A stretch of DNA of 64,000 bases from Chondromyces crocatus (GTDB lineage Bacteria; Myxococcota_A; Polyangia; Polyangiales; Polyangiaceae). Location of the stretch: positions 10,249,856 through 10,313,855 of the forward strand of contig NZ_CP012159.1 of assembly GCF_001189295.1 (NCBI RefSeq). The letters run 5' to 3'. Position numbers and translations under genes: made by a program. This document shows positions 30,349 through 39,549 of the stretch, piece by piece. The notes beneath the pieces are model-generated. The model was given only the letters and a program-made list of their open reading frames with translations. It was not told the origin of the DNA and made no database searches. Position 1 is the stretch's first letter; every line of letters begins with the position of its first letter.

Positions 30349-31529
30349 CGGTCAAGGCCGCGAGAAGAAAAGCCCCTCTGCAGGAGACACCGGCCGGCGC
30401 TCGTGAGTCACAGCCATCCGCCATACCGCCGGGTTGGCTGGAAGGTGTGCTCCTCGCGATGAGCGAGGTCGATCCTGAAGCAGACTCCGAGGAACGCATC
30501 ACCGCCCTGGTGGAAGCTGCATTTCAAGCGCTCCCGGACTGCGCCATCGGCGTCCTGATCTCCCGCCCCCCTCAGCGGCCGCTGGCGATCCTCCGCTCTC
30601 CGCTCGGCGTGACCGCCGATTTTCAACACGACCGGCTGTTTCCCGAGTTCCCTTTCGAACGCGCCTTCCCCTTCGGCTCGGAGGATGGGGCCGTACTGCG
30701 CCTGGCCACGAGCACCCTGGACCAGCTCCAGGATCCGGCGATGGAGGCGTTCATGAGACATCTCACGGCCGCCCTGCGAGGCTCACTACGCCATGGCCGC
30801 TCACGCGAAGCCTTTCGTGAACAGATCATCCAGTCCGACAAACTCGCGAGCCTCGGTCAGATCGCCGCCGGCGTGATCCACGAACTGAACAATCCCCTCA
30901 CCTCGATCCTGGCCTACACCGACTACCTGCACCGAAAAGGTGTGCGCACGGGCCTCGATGCGGCCGATCTGGAGCGCCTCTCGCGGATCCACGAGGCCGC
31001 GACGCGGATCCAGCGCTTCTCTCGCGATCTCACGACCTACGCGCGACCCTCCCTGGAACGACCGATCCCCCTCGCCATCCACGATGTGATCGATCGAGCC
31101 TTGCTCTTCTGCGAGCACGTCCTGGAGCAAAGCGGGGTGGTCGTGCTCAAGCGCTTCGGTGAGATCCCGCTCGTGCTCGGGGTTCACGAGCAACTCACGC
31201 AGGTCTTCGTCAACCTGTTCACCAATGCGGCCCAGGCCCTGCGCTCGCGTGGAAGCACGCTGGAGATCAGCACGAGGCTCGCCGAGTCGGGCGAGTTCGT
31301 CGTCATCGAGGTCAGCGACGACGGCTCAGGTGTCGAAGCCGATCATCTGCCGCACATCTTCGATCCCTTCTTCACGACCAGGACCGACGGTACGGGCACA
31401 GGGCTCGGGTTGAGCATCGTGCGCAACATCATCCACGCGCACGGCGGACACGTCCGCGCTTCCGCGCAGACGCCTCACGGGATGAGCTTTGCCCTGGAGC
31501 TACCTGCCGTCCTCGAAGTCACCCGGTAG
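30345..31529 (+). CDS. soluble sensor histidine kinase
   Basis: A 394-residue protein with no membrane helix. The N-terminal 150 residues look like a degenerate GAF-type domain. HisKA has His179 in GVIHELNNPLTSILAY, and the HATPase domain is complete (NLFTNAAQAL, DDGSGVEADHLPHIFDPFFTT, GTGLGLSIV). The architecture is NtrB-like. It is translationally coupled to the upstream receiver/PAS/HisKA protein and converges with the sigma-factor operon across 13 bp. Confidence 0.94.
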   Translation: MTVKAARRKAPLQETPAGARESQPSAIPPGWLEGVLLAMSEVDPEADSEERITALVEAAFQALPDCAIGVLISRPPQRPLAILRSPLGVTADFQHDRLFPEFPFERAFPFGSEDGAVLRLATSTLDQLQDPAMEAFMRHLTAALRGSLRHGRSREAFREQIIQSDKLASLGQIAAGVIHELNNPLTSILAYTDYLHRKGVRTGLDAADLERLSRIHEAATRIQRFSRDLTTYARPSLERPIPLAIHDVIDRALLFCEHVLEQSGVVVLKRFGEIPLVLGVHEQLTQVFVNLFTNAAQALRSRGSTLEISTRLAESGEFVVIEVSDDGSGVEADHLPHIFDPFFTTRTDGTGTGLGLSIVRNIIHAHGGHVRASAQTPHGMSFALELPAVLEVTR

Positions 31530-31542
31530 CCCGAGAGTGCCC

Positions 31543-32058
31543 TCAGGGGACGACCTTGAAGCCGATGACGAGGATCCCGCCCTGGTGCTTCTGCCCAGCG
31601 ACGAAGAAGTTCTCCCCCGCCTTGGCATTCACCTCGAGGAGGGGGAGGAAGCTGTCCCCGCCAGGCTGCTGAATGCTGGCAGACAGCACGTACCGCTGCG
31701 GCTCGTCCTTCTTCTTCGAGGCGACCACCTCTTTCAGAGACAGGCGCAGCACGCTCTGGTTCGGCAGCTTGAGCGTCGTCGGGTTGCTCTTCGTCACGCT
31801 CAGCCGGGTTCGCTCCAGCAGCTTGTAGCTGTTGTAGGCAGAGAACGGCGGCTTCGCCAGCTCGGGCATCGGACCGATCTTCGCGTCGATGCCCGTACCG
31901 TCATTGGTCGCATGCAGTACGACGATCTCCGTGGAGATCGCGGATTGAGCAGCCTGCGCAGGCGGGGCCGTCTTCTCTTGAGCGACCACGGGCAGGGTTC
32001 CAGAGACGAGCGCCAGCCCGAGCGCCGCCCCGATGAGTGCACTCGCTGAAAGTCTCAT
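31543..32058 (-). CDS. exported protein, last gene of the sigma/anti-sigma operon
   Basis: A 171-residue protein. The ATG at 32056-32058 is preferred because it has a GGAGGAG ribosome site and starts a signal peptide (LGLALVSGTLPVVAQ); it also overlaps the anti-sigma stop as ATGA. The mature part is beta-rich, with ATNDGTGIDAKIGPMPEL and a C-terminal GGILVIGFKVVP. I recognise no named family. Its position suggests it is a target or modulator of the envelope-stress circuit. Confidence 0.85.
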   Translation of the reverse strand: MRLSASALIGAALGLALVSGTLPVVAQEKTAPPAQAAQSAISTEIVVLHATNDGTGIDAKIGPMPELAKPPFSAYNSYKLLERTRLSVTKSNPTTLKLPNQSVLRLSLKEVVASKKKDEPQRYVLSASIQQPGGDSFLPLLEVNAKAGENFFVAGQKHQGGILVIGFKVVP

Positions 32059-32810
32059 CGTTCTCCTCCAATACCCTCGTCGGAAAGCCATACAACTGCC
32101 GTCGTCGGACTAGCTTCGCTAGGCCCTGTCGCCACGTAGAAGATCGTGCCCATGCGTGCGCCGAAGTCCACCGCGGCGATCTCCACGCTCGGCTCCCCCT
32201 CTTCGTCCAGCTCTGCCGCTCGCGGGACCAGCACGCCAACCGAAGATGCCGTCTCCGTCGTCGTCGTCAGCGGGGGCGCGGTCGCAAGCTGCGGCAGCTC
32301 GCTGTCCAGTCGGCCCCAGATCATGAATCCTGCGGCGGCAGCCACCGCGATCGCTGCCAGGCCGAAGATCGTCCGAGCATTGTCGTTCGCTGCCTGCTGA
32401 CTGCTCTTGGCTCGCGCCTGCATCAGCCTCGCGTCTCGACGCGGGATCGGGCGCTCCGCTGCAGACTTGCCGCTCTCCTTGAGCCCGTCCCCCGCCTCGG
32501 GCTCGTCGCTCGGCTTGGTCTCCCTGGAGACAGAGACCGCGTCGCCAGCGCCCTCCTTCTGCACACGCGCCATGATCAGATCGGCGAGTTCGATCGGAGG
32601 AAGCGCAGACGCCTGCTTGCGGACGGCCGTACCCACCACATCCATGGCCGTGAGCTTCGCTCTGGCCCTCGCGTCGTGCCTCAGGTGGGACTCCACCTCC
32701 AGGGCGCGCGCCTCATCCAGCTCCCCGTCTGCATAGAGCATCAGCTCCAGATCCGTCGGCCGAGGACCCATGCTCGCGTGGCCGGGTTTGCTGCCATTGG
32801 CACTCATCAT
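32055..32810 (-). CDS. membrane anti-sigma factor
   Basis: A 251-residue protein overlapping the sigma gene by 4 bp. The N-terminus (LELMLYADGELDEARALEVESHL) is typical of anti-sigma domains, but the usual zinc His/Cys motif is absent. An acidic, Ser-rich cytoplasmic linker leads to one membrane helix at about 148-166 (TIFGLAAIAVAAAAGFMIWG) and a periplasmic part of about 85 residues. It should hold the ECF sigma factor inactive until cleaved or released. Confidence 0.85.
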   Translation of the reverse strand: MMSANGSKPGHASMGPRPTDLELMLYADGELDEARALEVESHLRHDARARAKLTAMDVVGTAVRKQASALPPIELADLIMARVQKEGAGDAVSVSRETKPSDEPEAGDGLKESGKSAAERPIPRRDARLMQARAKSSQQAANDNARTIFGLAAIAVAAAAGFMIWGRLDSELPQLATAPPLTTTTETASSVGVLVPRAAELDEEGEPSVEIAAVDFGARMGTIFYVATGPSEASPTTAVVWLSDEGIGGER

Positions 32811-33607
32811 GACCCCTCCTCCACGCCGTCTGCCTGACCATCGGGACCTTCCTCGGCATAGCAGTCAGCCAGCGCACGCTGAAGCTTCTGCCGAGCGTGA
32901 AACAACCGGCTCATGATGGTTCCCTTGGACACGCCCATGGCCTGAGCAATTTCCTCGTAAGACATCCCGTCCACTTCGCGCATCAGGATCACCCCCCGGT
33001 GGTAAGGGGGAAGCGCTTCCAGCGCCGCCTGGATCCGAGATGCGATCTCCTGACGCCGCATGACGTCGAGCGGGTCGGCCCCATCGATCCGGGAGACGAG
33101 GGGCAGCTCCTCGTCTTCATCGATGGTGCGGTTCTCCTGAAGCTCCAGGTCTCGCCGACCGGGCTTCCGCAACAGGTCGATCGAGAGATTCATGATGATC
33201 CGGTACAACCAGGTGAAGAAAGACGATCCCCCCTTGAACGAGGGGAGACCCCGATAGACGCGGAGAAAGGCCTCCTGGACGAGCTCTCGGGCGTCGTTCT
33301 CGTCCCGCACCAGACCGATGGCGATGCTGAATGCGCTGCGTTGATGGCGCTCCACGAGCTGGCGAAATGCCGCCCCGTCCCCCCGCTGCGCCCGCTCGAT
33401 GAGCTCACGATCTTCCTCCGCTGCACGACGCCGTACCTCGCGGTTGGACGCCCGATCGCGTGCTCTATTCACGAGCGGACTGCTCTGCAGGTCCATCGCC
33501 GGCCCGAGAGGGATTTCCCCGACCTCGTGGTCAGCCTGCACCTGACCGTCCTCATCTGGACAGAGGTCCTGGTCCGTCTCGTCCAGGGGAGTGACGCTCG
33601 GAGGCAC
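32807..33607 (-). CDS. ECF-type RNA polymerase sigma factor
   Basis: A 266-residue RpoE-like sigma factor. Region 2 includes HQRSAFSIAIGLVRDENDARELVQEAFLRVYRGL and FFTWLYRIIMNLSIDLLRK-type sequence; region 4 includes LPPYHRGVILMREVDGMSYEEIAQAMGV-type sequence with GTIMSRLFHARQKL. It carries an unusual acidic N-terminal extension of about 65 residues. It lies 38 bp downstream of the HtrA-like gene and overlaps the anti-sigma gene, so protease, sigma and anti-sigma share one transcript. Confidence 0.95.
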   Translation of the reverse strand: MPPSVTPLDETDQDLCPDEDGQVQADHEVGEIPLGPAMDLQSSPLVNRARDRASNREVRRRAAEEDRELIERAQRGDGAAFRQLVERHQRSAFSIAIGLVRDENDARELVQEAFLRVYRGLPSFKGGSSFFTWLYRIIMNLSIDLLRKPGRRDLELQENRTIDEDEELPLVSRIDGADPLDVMRRQEIASRIQAALEALPPYHRGVILMREVDGMSYEEIAQAMGVSKGTIMSRLFHARQKLQRALADCYAEEGPDGQADGVEEGS

Positions 33608-33645
33608 GGCGTTAGCCTACCCGAGCCCGAGGCGGAGGTGGCGCC

Positions 33646-34809
33646 TCACCGCTCTTCCTGTTCTTCAGGGACTTCCTGCTGTTCACCCAGCGTCACGCGC
33701 ACGTCGAAGACGCGCTCGTGACGCCCGAGCCTCAGAGAGACGGGCTTGTTCACACCCGCGATGCTCACCAGCCAGCGCAGCTCGTTGGGGTTGGAGACCA
33801 GCTTGCCATCGAAGGCGAGAATCACGTCGTCGGGAGCAACACCGGCTTTGTCAGCGGGACCACCCGCTGCAACCGATTTCACCCAAGCGCCCTTCCGATC
33901 AGGCCGTTTCAGTCGCGCCGCTTCGATGGCGTTCAGCGAATCGACGACGACCCCGATGGCGCTCCGCCGGATTCGCCCTTCACGAAGCAGCATCGGCAGC
34001 AGCTGCTTCACCATGTTGATCGGGATGGCGAATCCAATGTTGTTGGCATTGGCACGGACGGCCGCATTGATTCCGACGACCTCTCCCCGAAGGTTCAGGA
34101 GAGGGCCACCCGAGTTGCCAGGGTTGATGCTCGCGTCCGTCTGGAGAAAGCTGAAGTAACCGCTCGGATCCAGGCCCTTCACGTCATCGCGCGTCCGGCC
34201 CTTGGCGGAGAGGATGCCCGCCGAGACAGTGTGCGACAGACCGAATGGATTCCCTATGGCCACGACCCAGTCGCCCACCTGGATCACGTCCGAGTCGCCC
34301 AGCGGGAGCGCTGGCAACCCCTTCTCTTCGACCTTGAGGACAGCGACGTCCGTCCTCTTGTCGCGCCCGATGACCGAGGCCTGCAGCTCCCGCTCGTCCA
34401 CGAAGCTCACCACGATGTCGGTCGCGTCCTCGATGACGTGGTTGTTGGTGAGCAGGTAGCCGTCGGAGTTGTAGACGAAGGCCGTACCGAGACCTTCCGC
34501 CACGGTGCGCTTGCGGCCCAGACGGCCTGGACGTTCCACCCGGGCTTTCACCGTCGCGACGGCAGGATCGGCCTGCTGGGCCAGGGGAGCGAAAGAGCTG
34601 GGCATCCCCTCGCTGTTGACCACCGCAGGTGCAGGAGGAGGAGACATGGGGTGCGCGCTCGCGTGGCTCCCCGAGGGACTCGCTGAGCCGACACCAGAGA
34701 GCGACTCGGGACTTCCGGCGCCAGAGAGAGAACCATCCGTGCTCTTCCCGCAAGCCACGCTCAGGAGGCAGCCGAGAACGAGCAGGAGGATCCGCTCTGG
34801 AGCTCTCAC
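33646..34809 (-). CDS. htrA: HtrA/DegS-like lipoprotein serine protease with one PDZ domain
   Basis: A 387-residue S1C protease. Lipobox SVAC gives Cys20. A Ser/Gly/Pro-rich linker (about 25-70) precedes the trypsin-like domain with catalytic His124 (TNNHVIEDA), Asp154 (TDVAVLKV) and Ser233 (NPGNSGGPLL). One PDZ domain follows (about 285-375). Lipid anchoring and a single PDZ resemble a DegS-like regulatory protease more than the soluble two-PDZ DegP. It overlaps the DUF1844 gene by 4 bp upstream and precedes the sigma gene. Confidence 0.95.
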   Translation of the reverse strand: MRAPERILLLVLGCLLSVACGKSTDGSLSGAGSPESLSGVGSASPSGSHASAHPMSPPPAPAVVNSEGMPSSFAPLAQQADPAVATVKARVERPGRLGRKRTVAEGLGTAFVYNSDGYLLTNNHVIEDATDIVVSFVDERELQASVIGRDKRTDVAVLKVEEKGLPALPLGDSDVIQVGDWVVAIGNPFGLSHTVSAGILSAKGRTRDDVKGLDPSGYFSFLQTDASINPGNSGGPLLNLRGEVVGINAAVRANANNIGFAIPINMVKQLLPMLLREGRIRRSAIGVVVDSLNAIEAARLKRPDRKGAWVKSVAAGGPADKAGVAPDDVILAFDGKLVSNPNELRWLVSIAGVNKPVSLRLGRHERVFDVRVTLGEQQEVPEEQEER

Positions 34810-35111
34810 GACCCTTTCGCGACCTCCACGTACCGGACGCGCAGGTCATAGAGGGCCTGGCTCAGCAGCCTCTCCTCTTCACCATTCAGGTTTCCGCGCG
34901 TCTTCTCCTCGAGCAGGCTGAGAAGATCGATGTCCTGACGCGCCAGCAGCAAGTTCTGCCCTTCGGCCTCGCCCGGACTGGGAGCATCCCCGAGATGCAC
35001 GTAGGCCGAATGAATGATCGACAAGACGAAGGTGGAGAAGTCGAGCTTCGGAAGGTCGCCTTCGTCCAAGCCGCTCCCCTCCCCCTCGTTCGGCTTGCTG
35101 GCGTCGCTCAC
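34806..35111 (-). CDS. DUF1844 protein
   Basis: A 101-residue protein with the DUF1844 pattern: DFSTFVLSIIHSAYVHLGD, then the IDLLSLLEEKTRGNLN block and a C-terminal ALYDLRVRYVEV helix. The function of the family is unknown. It overlaps both neighbours by 4 bp (34806-34809 and 35108-35111). Confidence 0.92.
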   Translation of the reverse strand: MSDASKPNEGEGSGLDEGDLPKLDFSTFVLSIIHSAYVHLGDAPSPGEAEGQNLLLARQDIDLLSLLEEKTRGNLNGEEERLLSQALYDLRVRYVEVAKGS

Positions 35112-35359
35112 TCGACCCCGTCGTCTGCGGAAACGACGGATGCCGTGGAAACGACGGCCGCTTCGACGCGCGGAGCACTGAACCCCGAGGAGAGCGCCGG
35201 CTGCTCGAAGGGGATGCTCTCCGCCTGCGCTTCGACATCCGCCAGCCCAGCCGTGTAAGCCTCGATATCGGCGGCCGTGATCGCGCCACTGGCCAGAAGA
35301 CGCTCCCTCACCCGCGTGTCGAGCTGGAGATCCGTCAGTTTACGTTCTGAAGTCGTCAT
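35108..35359 (-). CDS. small protein, first gene of the HtrA/sigma operon
   Basis: An 83-residue acidic protein. The ATG at 35357-35359 is preferred because it follows an AAGGAGA ribosome site. It starts with a helical LTDLQLDTRVRERLLASG segment and has an Ala/Val/Ser-rich C-terminus. No family recognised; its 4-bp overlap with the DUF1844 gene supports it as real. Confidence 0.7.
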   Translation of the reverse strand: MTTSERKLTDLQLDTRVRERLLASGAITAADIEAYTAGLADVEAQAESIPFEQPALSSGFSAPRVEAAVVSTASVVSADDGVE

Positions 35360-35531
35360 CCTCGTTTCGTCTCCTTCGCGCGCCAGCAATGCTCGATCTG
35401 CAGCGGGGCAGCCCGCTCGAGGGGCGTCTCCACTCCATGCTCCATGGAAGGGCGACAGCTCCGATGCCTACCCCTACGACGACTACCTGCCGGACGCCAT
35501 CACCGGCGTGAGCTTCTCGACAGGCCCGCTC

Positions 35532-36062
35532 CTAGTGGGCGTGCTCGTGACCACATCCGCACGCTCCGTCGTGGTCGCCTTCGTGGTCCATTTCGTTCTG
35601 GGCCTCCTCCAGCTCCTCGGCGCTCGCGGGCCGCACGCTGCAGACCTCCACCTGAAAGCGCACCGTCTGGCCAGCGAGGGGATGATTGGTGTCCACCTTG
35701 AAGGCATCCGGGAGGATCTCGATCACCCGGATCGCGATCTCGTCGCCTTCCGGACTGGGCGCGATGAACTCATCGCCGAGCTGCACACTCTCCGGATTCG
35801 GGAAGCCGTCACGCGCCACCGTGAACACCCCCTCCTTCTCATGCTCGCCGAACGCCTCCTCGGGCTGCACGACGATCTCTCGCTGCTCTCCGGCACGCAT
35901 GCCGACGAGGGCAGTCTCCAGCCCTGGCACGATCTGGCCATAGCCATGAACGTACGTCAGCGGCTCGGCCGTGGTGGCCTGCTCGACGGTATCGCCGCGT
36001 TCGTCGAGGAGTACATAAGCCAGGGTCACGACCGTATCTCGGCCGATGGCAGGGGTGTTCAT
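35532..36062 (-). CDS. slyD: FKBP-type peptidyl-prolyl isomerase SlyD
   Basis: A 176-residue protein, starting at the ATG at 36060-36062. It has the SlyD order: FKBP strands (DTVVTLAYVLLDERG, PLTYVHGYGQIVPGLETAL), an insert-in-flap domain (GEQREIVVQPEEAFGEHEKEG region), then VDTNHPLAGQTVRFQVEV. The C-terminal tail DHDGACGCGHEHAH is a His/Cys metal-binding tail. It acts as a cytoplasmic folding helper and nickel-handling protein. The gene is 172 bp upstream of the sigma operon and divergent from the efflux operon. Confidence 0.93.
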   Translation of the reverse strand: MNTPAIGRDTVVTLAYVLLDERGDTVEQATTAEPLTYVHGYGQIVPGLETALVGMRAGEQREIVVQPEEAFGEHEKEGVFTVARDGFPNPESVQLGDEFIAPSPEGDEIAIRVIEILPDAFKVDTNHPLAGQTVRFQVEVCSVRPASAEELEEAQNEMDHEGDHDGACGCGHEHAH

Positions 36063-36200
36063 GCGCGACGACGCTTTGCCATGGTTCGTCACCGCTTTCA
36101 AGCAGGGCGCACCCCCACGTCCGCCATGATATGGAAGCGCTCCATGGGTGATTCTTCGCCTCCGGTCGTGCAAGAGCGAGCGGCCAGAGGGCACTCCACG

Positions 36201-37556
36201 ATGGTCCCATCACCTCGAGATCCAGCCAAGCTGGAAGGCACGAACAGCATCGAGCCGAGCACGACGGCACCGACCCCGCGCTCGAAAACGTCGAAAGGCG
36301 CGCCCGATCGGATTCGGCTCGAGCGAGAGCTCGCCGCGGCTGGCAAAAAGCGCTGGGCCAGCCGCCTCGCAATCGTGGGCGTCCTCTGCGCCTTGATCGC
36401 AGGAGGCGTCACCTGGCGGATCAAGACGCGGCCGCCTCCGCCTCCACGCTACGTCACGGGAGAGATCAGCACGGGGGATGTCGTCGAGATCATCCAGTCC
36501 ACGGGTCAGATCAAGCCATTGACCGAGGTCCAGGTCGGCGCCCAGGTCTCGGGACGGATCACCAAGGTTCTCGTCGATTTCAACAGCGTGGTGAAAGCGG
36601 GCGATGTCCTCGCGGAGATCGATCCCACGCTGTTCGGTGCCCAGATCGACTCCAACCAGGCGCAGGTAGTCGCTGCCAAGGCGAGCGTGGTGCGCGCCGA
36701 GGCCTCGTTGACCACGGCCAAACAACGGCTCGATCGCGCCAAGAGGCTGGTCGCGGAGGGCGTCGGGACTCAGGCCGACCTCGACACCGCCCAGGGGGCC
36801 TACGATGTCGCGCTCGCCGACGTCGCTGCCTCCAAAGCGCAGGTTTCGCAGCTCGCCGCGGTGCTCCGCTCCTCGCGCACCAACCTCGATTTCACGAAGA
36901 TCTACTCCCCGATCAACGGCATCGTCATCGATCGCGCCATCGATCCGGGCCAGACCGTCGCGGCCAGCTTCCAGGCCCCTGTCCTCTTCGTCATTGCCCA
37001 GGACCTGCGCAAAATGCGCGTCTTCGCCGATATCGACGAGGCGGATGTCGGGCATGTCGCGGAAGGCATGATCTCCGACGTGACGGTCGACGCCTTCCCT
37101 GGGGAGCCCTTCAAAGGCACGGTCAGCCAGGTCCGGTTCAGCCCCCTCACCCAGTCGGGCGTGGTCACCTATGCCGCCATCATCGAGGTCGAGAACCCCG
37201 ATGTGAAGCTTCGCCCTGGCATGACGGCGACGGTCTCGATCCGCTCCGCGGAGGCCCTCGGCGTGAAGCGCCTCCCGAATGCGGCCCTGCGCTTCAAGCC
37301 GTCGCCCGAGAAAGACAAGGACGGCAAGGAGATCAAACCGCCCCCCCTCGAAACCTTGCCGCCACGCAAAGGCCGGGTCTGGGTCCTCACGGACACGACG
37401 CCGGGCGCGGAGAAAATCGAACCCCGCGTCGTCGACGTGGGCATCACCGACGGGACCCAGACGGTTCTCCTGTCGGACCTGGGCAGCGCCACGATCGTGA
37501 TCGACGAGGCGGACGATGCAAGCGCGGGCAACCGGCGAGGGCCGCGGATCTTCTGA
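36201..37556 (+). CDS. MacA/HlyD-type periplasmic adaptor of an ABC exporter
   Basis: About 451 residues from the ATG at 36201; ATGs at 36126 and 36144 are alternatives. There is a cytoplasmic N-terminus, one membrane helix (LAIVGVLCALIAGGVTW), then an adaptor fold: biotinyl-lipoyl half (VGAQVSGRITKVLVDFNSVVKAGDVL), a coiled-coil hairpin (about 150-230), the second lipoyl half (IYSPINGIVIDRAIDPGQTV) and a beta-barrel. It links the inner-membrane ABC transporter to an outer-membrane channel. Three transporter genes follow with an 8-bp gap and then 4-bp overlaps. Confidence 0.92.
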   Translation: MVPSPRDPAKLEGTNSIEPSTTAPTPRSKTSKGAPDRIRLERELAAAGKKRWASRLAIVGVLCALIAGGVTWRIKTRPPPPPRYVTGEISTGDVVEIIQSTGQIKPLTEVQVGAQVSGRITKVLVDFNSVVKAGDVLAEIDPTLFGAQIDSNQAQVVAAKASVVRAEASLTTAKQRLDRAKRLVAEGVGTQADLDTAQGAYDVALADVAASKAQVSQLAAVLRSSRTNLDFTKIYSPINGIVIDRAIDPGQTVAASFQAPVLFVIAQDLRKMRVFADIDEADVGHVAEGMISDVTVDAFPGEPFKGTVSQVRFSPLTQSGVVTYAAIIEVENPDVKLRPGMTATVSIRSAEALGVKRLPNAALRFKPSPEKDKDGKEIKPPPLETLPPRKGRVWVLTDTTPGAEKIEPRVVDVGITDGTQTVLLSDLGSATIVIDEADDASAGNRRGPRIF

Positions 37557-37564
37557 GGTGCGCG

Positions 37565-38332
37565 ATGACACAGGAGCCTGATGAGCCCCTGATCGAGCTC
37601 GAACACATCGGCAAGGACTACGTGACCGACGCGGTCGTGGTTCGCGCGCTCAGGTCCGTGGATCTGACCATCCTGCGGGGCGATTTCGTCGCCATCGTCG
37701 GGCAGAGTGGCTCGGGCAAGAGCACGATGATGAACATCATCGGCTGCCTGGACCGACCGACCCGTGGGACGTACCGCCTCGACGGCATCGACGTCACTCA
37801 CCGGAGCAACGACGCCCGGGCCATCATTCGCAACCGCTTGATCGGCTTCGTCTTCCAGGGGTTCAACCTCCTGCCCCGGACCACCGCGCTGGAGAACGTG
37901 GAGCTGCCCCTCGTCTACCGGGGTGTCGACGCCAGGAAGCGTCGCCAGCTCGCGCTCCACGCCTTGACCTCGGTCGGGCTCGAAGACCGCCTGCACCACA
38001 CCCCCAACCAGCTCTCGGGCGGCCAGCAACAGCGTGTCGCCGTGGCCCGCGCCCTCGTCACCTCCCCCCCTCTCCTCCTCGCCGACGAGCCCACCGGGAA
38101 CCTCGACACCCGGACGAGCCTCGAAGTCCTTGGACTGCTTCAGGAACTCAACCGGACGAGTGGGATCAGCATCGTCCTCGTCACCCACGAGCCCGACATC
38201 GCAGCCTGCGCGAAGCGCGTCATCACCATGCGTGACGGCGCGGTCCGCAGCGACGTGCGCAACGAAGCGCCCCACGACGCGGCTGCGGCGCTCGCTGCGC
38301 TGCCCCTCCCCGAGGAAGACGCGGCCGAATGA
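37565..38332 (+). CDS. MacB-like ABC transporter ATPase
   Basis: A 255-residue ATPase with Walker [11 protein letters not shown] loop [13 protein letters not shown], signature [15 protein letters not shown], Walker [13 protein letters not shown] and the switch His. It is the LolD/MacB type. In enterobacterial MacB this domain is fused to the permease; here it is separate. It overlaps the first permease by 4 bp. Confidence 0.96.
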   Translation: MTQEPDEPLIELEHIGKDYVTDAVVVRALRSVDLTILRGDFVAIVGQSGSGKSTMMNIIGCLDRPTRGTYRLDGIDVTHRSNDARAIIRNRLIGFVFQGFNLLPRTTALENVELPLVYRGVDARKRRQLALHALTSVGLEDRLHHTPNQLSGGQQQRVAVARALVTSPPLLLADEPTGNLDTRTSLEVLGLLQELNRTSGISIVLVTHEPDIAACAKRVITMRDGAVRSDVRNEAPHDAAAALAALPLPEEDAAE

Positions 38333-39549
38333 AATCGTTCATCGCCGCGGTACGCATCGCCTTCCTGGCCATCCTGCGCTCCAAGCTGCGCGCAGCGCTC
38401 ACGGTGCTCGGGATCTTGATCGGCGTCGCGGCCGTGGTGGTGGTCGTCGCCCTCGGTACGGGCGTGCGCCAGCGGGTCCTCCAGGAGATCTCCTCCATGG
38501 GGGCGAACATCATCTACGTGTGGCCTCAGACGACGCAGCAGTCCGGCGCGCGACGAAAAGAGCCCACGCAGATGACGGAGAACGACGCCGAAGCCATCCG
38601 CAAGGAAGCGCTGAGCGTCAGCGACGTCACCACCTTCAGCTCGACCACCACCCAGGTCGTCGCGAGCGAGCGCAACGTCTCGACGTCCGTCATGGGGACG
38701 ACGAGGACCTACTGGGGCATTCGCTCCTTCACCTTCGCGCGCGGCGAGAGCTGGTCGGAGTCCGACGAGCAGCTCAAGGCCAAGGTCTGCGTCATCGGCG
38801 AGACCGTTCGCGAGAACCTGTTCGACTCCAAGGACGCCCTCGGCCAGTACATCCGGATCGGCAAGCACCCCTTCAAGGTGGTCGGTGTCCTCGCGCGGAA
38901 GGGACAATCGTCCTTCGGAGAAGACCAGGACGACCGACTCCTCATGCCCATCGGCAGCTTCCGCTCCCGCATCATGCCGGCCCCTCCCGGCAAGGTGGAC
39001 CAGATCATGGTCTCGGCCACCTCCGAGCGCACCGTCGAGCGCGCCGTGAAGCAGATCCGCGACATCCTGAAGCAACGCCACCGCCTCGATCCTGACGACG
39101 AGCCCGACTTTTCCATCAGCACCCAGGCCGAGTTCCGCAAGTCGCAGGAGGTCATCTTCGACACCCTGACCGTCCTGCTGTCGTCCATTGCCGGGGTCTC
39201 CCTGCTCGTCGGCGGGATCGGCGTCATGAACATCATGCTCGTCAGCGTCACCGAGCGGACCCGCGAGATCGGCATCCGCATGGCCATCGGCGCCGACGAG
39301 GGCGACATCATGGTGCAGTTCTTGGTCGAGGCCATCGCCCTCTCCTGCATCGGCGGCCTCTTCGGGCTCGCCGTCGGCGTCGGCCTCATCTTCGCCCTCA
39401 CCAGCGTCCTCGGCTGGTCCATGTCCCTCCCCCTCCCCGCCGTGTTCGCCGCGCTGGGGACCAGCACCGCGATCGGCATCATCTTCGGCTACCTCCCGGC
39501 CCGCCGCGCCGCCAAGCTGGATCCCATCCTCGCCCTGAGGCACGAGTGA
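38329..39549 (+). CDS. FtsX/MacB-type ABC permease, first copy
   Basis: A 406-residue permease. The N-terminal membrane helix (LTVLGILIGVAAVVVVVALG) is followed by a large periplasmic domain, then three membrane helices with the conserved GGIGVMNIMLVSVTERTREIGIRMAIGA. It is about 45-50% similar by eye to the next gene, which points to tandem duplication. The pair may form an asymmetric MacB dimer. Confidence 0.95.
   Translation: MKSFIAAVRIAFLAILRSKLRAALTVLGILIGVAAVVVVVALGTGVRQRVLQEISSMGANIIYVWPQTTQQSGARRKEPTQMTENDAEAIRKEALSVSDVTTFSSTTTQVVASERNVSTSVMGTTRTYWGIRSFTFARGESWSESDEQLKAKVCVIGETVRENLFDSKDALGQYIRIGKHPFKVVGVLARKGQSSFGEDQDDRLLMPIGSFRSRIMPAPPGKVDQIMVSATSERTVERAVKQIRDILKQRHRLDPDDEPDFSISTQAEFRKSQEVIFDTLTVLLSSIAGVSLLVGGIGVMNIMLVSVTERTREIGIRMAIGADEGDIMVQFLVEAIALSCIGGLFGLAVGVGLIFALTSVLGWSMSLPLPAVFAALGTSTAIGIIFGYLPARRAAKLDPILALRHE

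Noticed and set aside
36126-36200. longer N-terminus for the MacA-like adaptor
   Set aside because: Possible, but the added residues carry no signal and no better ribosome site; noted as alternative only.
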